22,598 nt of DNA from a virus. Both the position numbers and the translations under genes were made by a program. The stretch spans positions 1 to 22,598 of IMG/VR virus record IMGVR_UViG_3300006121_000055. One strand, given 5' to 3'. The notes under the pieces are model-generated. The model was not told the origin of the DNA. It did not search any database and saw only the letters and a list, made by a program, of their open reading frames with translations. Of this stretch, positions 6,767 through 15,600 are shown piece after piece; positions within the stretch are counted from its first letter, which is position 1, and the number at the start of each line of letters is the position of its first letter.

Positions 6767-7813
6767 TTATTCTTCTTCCTCGTGATGTTTCTTGCTGTGC
6801 TTATGAGCAAGTTTCATCATTTTCTTTGTCATTTTATGGTGTAATTTACCATGTTTCTTTTCATGTTCTTCTTTATGAACAATATAGCTTGCTGGCATTT
6901 CTGTTTTTCTGCCAGTGATATAGTGCATACGTTCGCCTTGAGATGGTGATGGTGACCAACCGCTAACAGTGCGATCTTGGTGATGTTTTGCAACATCACG
7001 ATGACGCTTAATTGTATCAGCTGTTGTATCTTTAAATGTATTTGGGAACATTGTCTTTACAACTTCTTTTGATTTTAGATGATGTTTTTCAACTGCGTGG
7101 TGACCACTTCCCATTTCTTCTAATGCTTTATGGTGTAGATGTTCTTTTGAACCAACACCTTCTACGCCGTGATGATTACCATGATCAGAATGGTGTGGAT
7201 TATGCTTATCGTGGATTTGCATACCTTTTGAATCACCTGGAGCTGGATGTTCTTTAGAATATGTATCACCTACATGTTTTGCAGGAGCTGGATAATGCCA
7301 TGATTTCTTACCAGCTTTTGGTGTTCCCATTCCTGTGAAACCGCCAACTTGATGGCCAGCAATACCTAAATGATTTTCCATTTCTTCATGAATAGGATTA
7401 CCTGTTAATTCATGATGAGCCTTAGCATGCATCTTTGCTTTTTCCATGTGGTGATGAGCAGCATGATGGTCACCATGAGCCATAGCTTCTGTGTGCTTAC
7501 CAATATGAGCATGGAAATTAATTTTGTGGTGTTCAGCAGCAGCTGCAGTTGCTGAAGCATTAGCAACATGATGTGCTAATTCGCTATGTGCTAATGGGTC
7601 ACCCATTCTTTCTGATGATTCAGATTCGCACATGCATTTCGCTTTACCGCATTCTGGGCAAACGTGTTTCTTTTCAGTAAAGAAGCTTTGAGCAATTTCT
7701 TGTTTTTTTGCTTCTAATACATTGAATACTTTTTCTGATACTGCTGCTTCAAATGATTCTTTGAATGCTACGGCATCTTGTTGTTGAACGAAGTCGATAA
7801 ATTTAGTTGCCAT
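6767..7813 (-). CDS. His-rich prohead core protein with gp67-like N-terminus and zinc-knuckle motif
   Basis: 348 aa, about 50 of them His. The N-terminal 46 residues (FVQQQDAVAFKESFEAAVSE...) match the start of the preceding gene product (FAEEKNAAAFKDLFEKTVAE...) and resemble T4 gp67 (D..A.KLF.E.M...), a prohead core protein cut by gp21. A CPECGKAKCMC motif (52-62) could bind zinc. Residues 98-145 carry a HAH...H...M..G....A.HHME.A helical module that also occurs in scaffold gp22. The C-terminal 100 residues are very basic and His-rich (HKHSKKHHEEEE end), suggesting metal or DNA contact inside the prohead. T4 gp67 has only 80 residues, so this is a large extension. The core role is inferred from the N-terminus and gene order; the rest is unexplained. 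Confidence 0.55.
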   Translation of the reverse strand: MATKFIDFVQQQDAVAFKESFEAAVSEKVFNVLEAKKQEIAQSFFTEKKHVCPECGKAKCMCESESSERMGDPLAHSELAHHVANASATAAAAEHHKINFHAHIGKHTEAMAHGDHHAAHHHMEKAKMHAKAHHELTGNPIHEEMENHLGIAGHQVGGFTGMGTPKAGKKSWHYPAPAKHVGDTYSKEHPAPGDSKGMQIHDKHNPHHSDHGNHHGVEGVGSKEHLHHKALEEMGSGHHAVEKHHLKSKEVVKTMFPNTFKDTTADTIKRHRDVAKHHQDRTVSGWSPSPSQGERMHYITGRKTEMPASYIVHKEEHEKKHGKLHHKMTKKMMKLAHKHSKKHHEEEE

Positions 7814-7814
7814 C

Positions 7815-8249
7815 TTATTTGCCCTTTGCAGTTTCTTTTGTAAATGGAAGTTTTGATTGACCAGCAGGAATATGTGGCTTTAGCCAAATTTTTGCCAATG
7901 GCTTTTCATTTGTAAACCCGCCACCCATTCCTGGACCTTTGTTTAATTCGTCAGGATTTAAACCTTCAACGTCTGTTCTTGCACCTTCAGCAGTAAATCC
8001 ACCCTTATGACTTGCTTTCTTTGAAGCATCAATTGTAAGAAGACCTCTTACGTCTTTTTGAAGATCTGACTTATTGTCAGCTGCTGGGTTGTGGTGAATT
8101 TGTTTGCTGATTTCTGCAGATAGTTTTTCAGCTACATGTTTTTTTCTTTCAGCAAGAGCAGCCATAACCTTCTCAGCAACTGTTTTTTCGAACAGATCTT
8201 TGAAAGCTGCTGCGTTTTTTTCTTCGGCAAAAACAACTAAATTCGACAT
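7815..8249 (-). CDS. Prohead core protein, gp67-like (paralog of the next gene)
   Basis: 144 aa. The N-terminal helix FAEEKNAAAFKDLFEKTVAE continuing to VMAALAERKKHVAEKL matches the gp67-type core N-terminus and the N-terminus of the adjacent His-rich protein, so the two genes look like a tandem duplication that diverged after residue 46. The C-terminal half is low in hydrophobics and Gly-rich (NKGPGMGGGFTNEK), as expected for a flexible internal core protein. T4 gp67 is a similar small core protein required for correct head shape. The start is 1 nt after the gp20 stop, and the next gene begins 1 nt after this one's stop, indicating tight translational coupling. A late promoter at 8298-8305 lies inside the 3' end of gp20. 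Confidence 0.6.
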   Translation of the reverse strand: MSNLVVFAEEKNAAAFKDLFEKTVAEKVMAALAERKKHVAEKLSAEISKQIHHNPAADNKSDLQKDVRGLLTIDASKKASHKGGFTAEGARTDVEGLNPDELNKGPGMGGGFTNEKPLAKIWLKPHIPAGQSKLPFTKETAKGK

Positions 8250-8250
8250 T

Positions 8251-9879
8251 TTATGTTCCTGTTTCTTGTGTATCTTTGAATAATGCAGATACTTTTTTAT
8301 TTATATCATCGCCATCTTGAGAGCCATCTTCAGAACCGCCGTTTCCTTGTTGCGGAGCGCCATCTGCAGCTTGCTGCTGCATTTGTTGTTGCTCCATTTC
8401 TGCAGCTTCTTGATTCATTTCTTCTTGCATTTTTTCAATGTCGTTCTCATCGAACTGAAGAACGTTTTCTTGAACCCAGCGACGAGAATAGAACTGGCCA
8501 ATATATGGCTGAACAGTTGCAAGCATGTTTAGACGATTTTGTAATAGCTCTGCTTCTTTAAGTTCTGTAAAATTATTGTCCTTAATGAAGTCATAACGGA
8601 TATCTTGTTTAAAGGTATTCCATTCGTCTAAAGTACAAATGCCCTTAAGAGCTAATTGACGAGCAAGTAATTCGTCAAAAATTGTAGAGAAACGTGAGCG
8701 AAGTTTATCAACGAACTTGTCAAACTTTAATTCGTCACGAGTGATTTCATTAGAACGACCTAATGAAAATCCTTGTTGAGATTCAAGTCTTGAAACAGGA
8801 ACGTTTAATGCTCTGTAGAGTTTCTTTTCAAAGTAAAGAACGTCATCCATCTGGCCAAGGTTTTGACCTGCTGGAAGAGTTGTAATTTCGGTGGACTTGC
8901 CTTCGCCACGACGTGGCATCCAGAAGTCCTCAAGCATGGACATATGCTTACGATCATCGCGGATTTCGCCTGTGCCAGCATCATACGTGAGCTTATTACG
9001 ATATTTTGTCATAATATCTTTTAGGTATTGCTCTTGTTTGTTTCTTGGCATATTGCCTACGTCGACGTAGAATACGCGACGTTCTGGTGCACGGGATACA
9101 CGATAGATAACCGTTGCATCTTCAACGAAGCGCAACTGGTTCATTGGACGGATAGCTTTATGTAGATATGAAAGCACCGTCGATTTTGCTGGATCAAATA
9201 GTCCTGATGTTAAGTGGACAACCGAGTCCTCGCTTAATTTAACGCCTCCAGCATAGCTTCCCAGTAATTGTGGCGACTGTACATTGTTATTAGTTAATTT
9301 CTCGTTGTACAAATAGAATGTTTCAATTCTATCAATAACTTCTGTACCGTTTTCTTTTTTCTTTGTAATGTTACGGATTTTACGAATACGTCTTGGGTCG
9401 ATGTAAATTAATTGTTTGATACCAGCACGTGTATTTTCTGGGTCAATTACAACGTGATAGTATAAACGTCCATCAACATACCAACGACGGAAAATGTCTG
9501 ATGCGAATGAGCCGAAATCTAGAAGTTTTACAACCTCTTTGAATTCGGCTCTAATCATTTTCTTAATACTGTCTGGTTGGTCTAATTCGTCAAGATCTAT
9601 TTTTACAATATGTCCACGATTATCATGAACGATTGCTTCATTGACGATATCTTCAATGGCTGTTTCCATTTCTGGTTGCATTGCCATTGTACGATATTTG
9701 GTGATTAAATCGATTTCAGTTCTATAAGAACCGTCTAGGTCGACATAAATGCCGTAGTGTGCGCCAGTCTGAACGTTAATCGCACCGTCTTCGAGTTGCG
9801 GTGTGACTGGCGATGGTAATAGTTCTTCTCCGTCTTCATCGCGGACAATTCTAAAACCAAATAATTTTATTCCTGCCAT
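8251..9879 (-). CDS. 20: Portal vertex protein gp20
   Basis: 542 aa (T4 gp20 is 524). Family landmarks include YRTMAMQPEMETAIEDIVNE (about 62-81), FRRWYVDGRLYYHVVIDPEN, IYIDPRRIRKI, an RFVEDATVIYRVSRAPERR stretch, FWMPRRGEGKSTEI, and a C-terminal helical region with NRLNMLATVQPYIGQFYSRR. Twelve copies form the portal ring that initiates prohead assembly, conducts DNA during packaging and binds the neck. The extreme C-terminus is a Gln/Gly/Asp-rich tail (about 500-530), probably disordered and possibly trimmed by gp21. The ATG follows an AGGA site. A terminator-like hairpin precedes the gene, and the promoter for the core genes lies within its last codons. Confidence 0.97.
   Translation of the reverse strand: MAGIKLFGFRIVRDEDGEELLPSPVTPQLEDGAINVQTGAHYGIYVDLDGSYRTEIDLITKYRTMAMQPEMETAIEDIVNEAIVHDNRGHIVKIDLDELDQPDSIKKMIRAEFKEVVKLLDFGSFASDIFRRWYVDGRLYYHVVIDPENTRAGIKQLIYIDPRRIRKIRNITKKKENGTEVIDRIETFYLYNEKLTNNNVQSPQLLGSYAGGVKLSEDSVVHLTSGLFDPAKSTVLSYLHKAIRPMNQLRFVEDATVIYRVSRAPERRVFYVDVGNMPRNKQEQYLKDIMTKYRNKLTYDAGTGEIRDDRKHMSMLEDFWMPRRGEGKSTEITTLPAGQNLGQMDDVLYFEKKLYRALNVPVSRLESQQGFSLGRSNEITRDELKFDKFVDKLRSRFSTIFDELLARQLALKGICTLDEWNTFKQDIRYDFIKDNNFTELKEAELLQNRLNMLATVQPYIGQFYSRRWVQENVLQFDENDIEKMQEEMNQEAAEMEQQQMQQQAADGAPQQGNGGSEDGSQDGDDINKKVSALFKDTQETGT
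8298..8305 (-). promoter_or_regulatory. T4-type late promoter upstream of the gp67-like core gene
   Basis: Exact TATAAATA on the minus strand within the last codons of gp20 (reading D-I-N-K there), 49 nt upstream of the core-gene ATG at 8249. It probably drives the core-gene run down to gp21. Spacing to the start codon is like that of the gp18 promoter. Confidence 0.7.
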
Positions 9880-9898
9880 GTATTTTTCCTCATAATAT

Positions 9899-9928
9899 CA
9901 AAATCAAAATAGGGAGGGCATGCCTCCC
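9899..9928 (-). terminator. Terminator-like hairpin between gp19 and gp20
   Basis: A GC-rich 6-bp stem (arms 9912-9917 and 9923-9928, 5-nt loop containing part of a GCATGC palindrome) followed on the minus strand by TATTTTGATTTTG. It lies about 20 nt after the gp19 stop and before the gp20 start, so it probably attenuates the high tube-protein transcript before portal, which is needed in only 12 copies. Confidence 0.65.
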
Positions 9929-9948
9929 CACATTATGTTCCTTCAAAA

Positions 9949-10500
9949 TTAAAGAGTAGGAATACCAGATGGTAGATAGTACTGGTATGCGAATGTTACA
10001 TTAAATTCTTCAAGCTGGTCGTTTGATTGCCAGTTCAAGTCAATTGCGCTAAGATTGGTTGGCCACATGCCTACGAATTGATATTGTTTAATTACATTAC
10101 CACTTTTACCATATTGAATTACAGTAGCATTAACGCCATAACCGCTGTCAACATTAAGTGCCACATTTGATCTTGCGTTGCCAACTGGACCGTTAATATT
10201 TGAATGCCATTCTTCCATTGCATTTCTGATTAGGAAGTCTTCATCATTAATAATTTGTACCGTCCAATCAGCATAAGTGCGGTTTCCAGCAATCTTAACT
10301 TCACGACCGAAGTAATATGCTGGAGTTATCCCAATTGTCGATTCAGGCAATTGGGAAGCATTACACATAAATGTTAATTTTTGGCCAGCTGCAGTACTGT
10401 TATTGACGAATGTTGGAAGCACTAACGAAACCTGGAACAGATTAGGACGTGCACCATCGCCTACTAAGTTATTTCTAAATTGATCTACATTAAAAGCCAT
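9949..10500 (-). CDS. 19: Tail tube protein gp19
   Basis: 183 aa (T4 gp19 is 163). It begins MAFNVDQFRNNLVGDGARPN, with FQVSLVLP, then CNASQLPESTIGITPAYYFGREVKIAGNR split by turns, and ends with the tube-fold strands GMWPTNLSAIDLNW and EFNVTFAYQYY. It polymerises into the inner tail tube on which the sheath assembles. A strong AGGAG site sits 7 nt before the ATG. A near-consensus late promoter (AATAAATA) lies across the gp18 stop codon just upstream. The gene sits directly behind gp18, as in T4, and is followed by a terminator-like hairpin. Confidence 0.96.
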   Translation of the reverse strand: MAFNVDQFRNNLVGDGARPNLFQVSLVLPTFVNNSTAAGQKLTFMCNASQLPESTIGITPAYYFGREVKIAGNRTYADWTVQIINDEDFLIRNAMEEWHSNINGPVGNARSNVALNVDSGYGVNATVIQYGKSGNVIKQYQFVGMWPTNLSAIDLNWQSNDQLEEFNVTFAYQYYLPSGIPTL

Positions 10501-10520
10501 TTGTATCTCCTGGATTCAAC

Positions 10521-10528
10521 TATTTATT
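10521..10528 (-). promoter_or_regulatory. Possible late promoter variant (AATAAATA) before gp19
   Basis: AATAAATA on the minus strand differs from TATAAATA at one base and lies 21 nt upstream of the gp19 start, overlapping the gp18 stop codon. The same variant stands 31 nt before gp13, and both positions match where the exact promoters sit. Weak evidence without transcript data. Confidence 0.35.
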
Positions 10529-12575
10529 AGAACTGGCCAACGACTTCACTGAAGCTTACTCCAGTTCGTACTGCTACGAAGTTTAGAGTAATGAAGTTGG
10601 CGCTTCTTGCTGGCTGAATGTAAATATCGCCTCTAAATTGATTTGCGTCAATAACAGCAGGTGTGTTATTTGTTGAGTCGCAAACAATCTTGTAAGCATA
10701 AATGCCGCGCTGAGCTTGAACAGTTCTTAGGAATGGATCAACTAGAGCAACAAATTGAGCTTGAGTAAATGCATCATTGAATTCAAACAAGCTATTCTTA
10801 GCTGCTTGACCAATTGTTTTCTCAAGAACAATGAATAGACGACGTACATTGATGCGATCAAATGCACTTGGACGATTTTGCATAGTCTTGTCGCCATACA
10901 ATACAGTTCCCTGTCCTGGGAATGATACAACTGGATTAATGCCAGCCTTGTATAGTTGATCGCGAGCTGCTTGGTTTGGATTAAATGCCAACTGAATAAC
11001 GTTGTTTAGAACACCACGTTGGAATCCAGCAGGTGACCACCATGGAGCTTTTACATTATCAGTGTATGCGCATAGACCTGCGATATCACCGTTTAATGGG
11101 ATCCAACGATATTGGTCATTGTATTTGTCGTATTGATATTTCCAACCTGTATCAGCAACAGCATATGAGCTGAATGTGTTTAGAGTTGAGTTGAAATATG
11201 TTGTAATTGCATTAGATGGGCTCAAAGGATCTTGCGCTGCAGATAAAGGAGGCGACACGAATGCAAGACAGTCTTGTCTTGCTGCTGCTAATTGAATTGC
11301 TTGTTGTTGAACAGTTGAATCAAAGTCAGCAGTCATTAACAATGAAATGTTAACTGCTTCTGGATCTTTGAAGTTGTTTAAAGCATTAATTAGAGCACTG
11401 TCTAATGTTGATGGGCTTGCATATGAAATACCATCAGCACCGTTTCCTAATTGTCTGTTGTGTGCTTTAGTGTCTTTGAAGATTGTCAAGCTTGGAGTTG
11501 TTGATAAACCGCCCCAACCAGTTGTGTTAGTTGTTGGGTGACCAGTCCATAAAATCCATTTTGACTTTCTGTAAAGAACTTCTTTATAGTAGTTTGTTGA
11601 ACCATCAACAGCAATAGCATCTGAAAGAACAGATACGCTTGTGTATGTTTCTAGTGGAGTGTTAGCATAACCAGTAATTAAACCAGTTGAGTCAACAACA
11701 GCAATATGGATTTCATCGTTTACGTTTGGGTTGCCTGTTTTGTTCTGAACATATGGAGATGTTCCTGGAGCATATGGGAACAATTTTGCGAATTGATACA
11801 ATGGATCAGCAACGCCAGTAATGATTACATTACTTGTTGAGTTTGGAGTATTTGTCAATTGAGCGTTTAGAGTTACAAGATTGGTTACTGTGTTGTAAGC
11901 AACGATTGTTGCGCTGTTGATTGCGCCGTTTGCACCATAACCGCTTGCAATTGTTAGAACACCACCAACATATGAGTTTGGTGTTGTGTTTGGTGTTGTT
12001 AAGATTGTTGAAACAAGGTTAACAGTTGATACGGTGTTACCGTTATAAGTTGTTGTACCTGAACCACCACCTGTGATACCACCAACAGAAACGTTAAATG
12101 TTGCGTTAGCGTTAGCTGCCCATGCAGTTGCTGATGGCCAGTAGATAACTTGTAAAGAATTACCTAAGTTTCCTGGATATCTTGCGATAGTTGAGTTGTT
12201 TTGGTTTCCAGTTTGGCTGTAACCAAAAGATGTTGTATTGCTGAAGTAGAAACCTTCGTTTGGCATACTTACGTTTGCGCCGTATGAAGTATTTGACATG
12301 GCATTATTAGCACCAGACAATTGAGCGCGAACGACTTGTAAGTTGTTTGAATATGATAAGAAGTTTACAGCAGTAAAGAATGAATTTGAAGTGTTTGCAT
12401 CTGGGCTACCAAATGTGTTGTTCAAATTCACTTCACTTGAAATTTGTACTGGTGTGTTTGCAGGACCCCAATTGAAAACGCCAGCAATTGCGCCGATTGA
12501 TGTTGAAACTGCTGGTGTCTGAGTAGTTAAATCTACTTCATTAATTTGGACGCCTGGTGAAACTAGAATTGCCAT
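10527..12575 (-). CDS. 18: Tail sheath protein gp18
   Basis: 682 aa (T4 gp18 is 659). The N-terminus MAILVSPGVQINEVDLT and the segments FNWGPANTPVQI, ARYPGNLGNSLQV, NRPSAFDRINVRRLFIVLEK and QRGIYAYKIVCD with a terminal NFVAVRTGVSF are typical of contractile sheaths. The sheath contracts around the gp19 tube to drive injection. Residues about 155-257 are an Asn/Thr/Gly-rich insertion (GGITGGGSGTTTYNGN, then alternating beta strands), probably an extra surface domain. A late promoter at 12618-12625 lies 43 nt upstream, and an AGGAG site precedes the ATG. The gene follows gp17 and precedes gp19, the T4 order. Confidence 0.96.
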   Translation of the reverse strand: MAILVSPGVQINEVDLTTQTPAVSTSIGAIAGVFNWGPANTPVQISSEVNLNNTFGSPDANTSNSFFTAVNFLSYSNNLQVVRAQLSGANNAMSNTSYGANVSMPNEGFYFSNTTSFGYSQTGNQNNSTIARYPGNLGNSLQVIYWPSATAWAANANATFNVSVGGITGGGSGTTTYNGNTVSTVNLVSTILTTPNTTPNSYVGGVLTIASGYGANGAINSATIVAYNTVTNLVTLNAQLTNTPNSTSNVIITGVADPLYQFAKLFPYAPGTSPYVQNKTGNPNVNDEIHIAVVDSTGLITGYANTPLETYTSVSVLSDAIAVDGSTNYYKEVLYRKSKWILWTGHPTTNTTGWGGLSTTPSLTIFKDTKAHNRQLGNGADGISYASPSTLDSALINALNNFKDPEAVNISLLMTADFDSTVQQQAIQLAAARQDCLAFVSPPLSAAQDPLSPSNAITTYFNSTLNTFSSYAVADTGWKYQYDKYNDQYRWIPLNGDIAGLCAYTDNVKAPWWSPAGFQRGVLNNVIQLAFNPNQAARDQLYKAGINPVVSFPGQGTVLYGDKTMQNRPSAFDRINVRRLFIVLEKTIGQAAKNSLFEFNDAFTQAQFVALVDPFLRTVQAQRGIYAYKIVCDSTNNTPAVIDANQFRGDIYIQPARSANFITLNFVAVRTGVSFSEVVGQF

Positions 12576-12617
12576 GTTTTTCTCCTACGATATAGGCAGA
12601 GATCGATAATCTTCATT

Positions 12618-12625
12618 TATTTATA
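12618..12625 (-). promoter_or_regulatory. T4-type late promoter for gp18
   Basis: Exact TATAAATA on the minus strand in the 61-nt gap between gp17 and gp18, 43 nt from the gp18 ATG. A separate late promoter fits the high demand for sheath and tube protein compared with terminase. Confidence 0.8.
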
Positions 12626-12636
12626 AAAACCAGTTC

Positions 12637-15600
12637 TTATTGATACCAGTTCTTATAGAAGTCTTGCAGAGCTGCCCCGTCGGTTTCTTCGACAGTTTCC
12701 CAGATCAGACCAACGCTTCTGTAATATTTAGGGTTTTCTACTTCTTCAACTTCATTATAGAATGGAAGAGGCATTTCCTCCTCAATTTGTTTCATTTTCT
12801 CTTGATATAATTTCTCACGAATGTCAAAACTGGTTAAATCTCTAAAATAAGGTTGCGAAGTCAGCCAAGCAAATATGACCAAACACATCGCCAAGTCGTC
12901 ATTTGACCCTTCTTCAGCGGCATAAGTTTGATCTCGTTTCATTACAAAGGTAGAAAGTTCTTCAATAACATTAAAATCTTGAATCAATAAACGTTGATTC
13001 TCAATTAATTCTTTCAGCGAGTTACATCCTTGACGTTTACTTCTTTTTGTGGTCTTAATACCTAATTGTTTGGCTCGTCCTTGAGTCAAATAATATCTTC
13101 CGTTGGCTTCTTCGCCGTGGAACATGTTGTCGTATTCTAATTCGTAGAACGTTAAATCTGCAACCTGAGCACCAACGTCATTATTTTCAATTAATAGGTA
13201 AGCCTCATTATAATGTTTAGCTGTTTGCACCAGTACGTCTGGAAAGTGCATTGGTGAGATGGTATTGTTTCTATATTTGGCAGCAATTGTAAATGGTTCT
13301 TTAGAGGTATTAATTACCAAAAATGCAGAATAGTCTAAAGCCTGACCTCTTGACGAGTCGACTGCCATTACATAAAAGTTTCCTGGAACTGGTTCTTCAT
13401 AAATTTCCAATTTACCATCAAACTTAAGATCTATTGGTCTTGAGAAAGCCATACTTCCTAGAGCCGCTGCTGAGATCAATGTTCCAGCAGAACCGAGGAA
13501 TGTACAGTTATGAGAAACTAAATCGTTTGTATAATAACGACTCCACTTATCGACATTAACTAAGTCATAAACATATTTTTGTTCTTTTACTCCAATTATT
13601 TCTTTAACAATTTTATTAGAAAGAACTTGTCCAGATTTAACAAAATTAGCATAAACGAAAGTGTGTTGGTCTATCTCAAATAAATGATCTTTTGTACAAA
13701 TAATGTCGCTATTGTCTGTAAATGTTATTTTTATTAGATTTGAAGAAAGCTTTCTTTTAATATTAGAAAAATCTGACCAACCATCTGGAGTCAATACTTC
13801 ATATTGATTATTAATTTTATTTTCTAACATCGATAGTCTCAATTCTATTTTAGAATAAAGTTCTCCTATTGTAATTTTTTCTATGTTCCCAGTATTTTTA
13901 TTTCTAACTGTTATAACAGTATCTTCACCAACACATTCCATTTCTTGCATGTACTTCTGTTCACCAAGTACACGTCTTTGTCCAGCAGCCCAAGCATCGT
14001 CACGACCTGGAACTTGACGCCAGTTTGCCTCAATAAAGTGGAATCCGTTTACACCTTCTTCGGCTTCTTTCCATATACGATAAAAGTGGTTCATACCATT
14101 TGGCGTAGATGAAATTAGAATCTTAGAAGTTGTACCAGAAGAAATCGTTGGGAATACTGAGGTGAAGAAGTCTTCAGCAACGTTGTTAGGAACGAACGCA
14201 AATTCGTCAAGATACAAAAAGTGAATTGTATAACCACGAGCTGCGGAACCTGACGTTGAGTCAGCGATGATACGGCATTTGTTTTCTAATTCAATGTCAC
14301 CTTTGTTCCATGCAGTAATACCTTGCTGCATCCAAATGGGTATTTGTTCGTATGCGAATTTGATACGATCTAGAATTTCACGAGAGGTTTTAGCTTTGTT
14401 AGCAAGAATCGCGACTAGTTTACCTTCGTCAAATAAAATGTACCATAACAAATAACCGACAACGGTGGTTGTATTATGACTCAATATTCCATTTGTATAT
14501 AATCTATGATCGTTAGAATTAACTGTCAAATCAAACATGTTTGATTCTTTATCAGTTTCATACACACTAATTACAGTTTCAGGACCATTCTCAGTTAATA
14601 TTTTTGTACTATTTGGTTTAAGGTTTTTAATAAATGTTTGATTTCCATAAGCATCAAAAACTATATGATCATCAGCGCAAATTAATTTTTTACCACTTAT
14701 CGTTTTTACTACCCATTCTTTATATTTAATTGTTTTATGGATATGTGTAATTGGAACCCAACCAGAATCTGATGAGACTTCCCAATCAGAAACATTAATT
14801 GATCTTACAAATTTTCTTTCTACTCTGTCAGAAAGTTCAGACATGCTCGAATTTGAGATTGGGGATCTTTGTTGTAGTCGTGTTCTCTCACTCTTAGTAT
14901 TAAAAAATTGTCGTTCATGATCATTTTTTGTCTTGCTTCTTCTTTCTTTTTGTTCGCTCGAACTCCATTGTGCCAATAATCCCCATCGAATTCTATTATT
15001 TTCTTTTTCTCCAAATCTATAAAATCTGGCATCACCGTATTTCCGCTGCTTAATTTCAAACGATATTCCTTGTTCTTGTACTGGTGCATATCTGGACGCT
15101 CCCAAGTTGCAAAATAAACTGTTTCTGAAGAATAATCTTTCATAATTTGATTGAATAGCTTTTGTGAAATTTTTGAATAATTTTGTTTCTTGAAGTTTTT
15201 TAACCACTTTGCTTGTCGTTCTGCCCAGATTTCTTTTCCTATTTCCTCCCCATGCTCTCGCACACACTTCTCCAAAGAAAATGTTGATTGTCTTTTTGAA
15301 AGAAGTTTGTTGGCTAATTTTTGATTGCCGTTTGTTTTCTTTAGCCAATAATCTAGCGTTGTCGTGCAGTTTCCATTTTTCTTTCTTTTTTCCATCCCCT
15401 TCTTGAATATTTCTTCTTGCCTCCCACCCTTGACGAATTTTTCGGAAAAAGGAGAGAATTTTCCTCCATGCTGGTATGCGGGGTTCTTCGCGCCTTGAAC
15501 TCTCTCTGACGCTCTGTTTATTAGAAATTCCGAAACCAAGGGAGTGTTGGGATACATCTGAGTATATTCCAAGGTAGTCATCTTGTGTGTATTTTTTATG

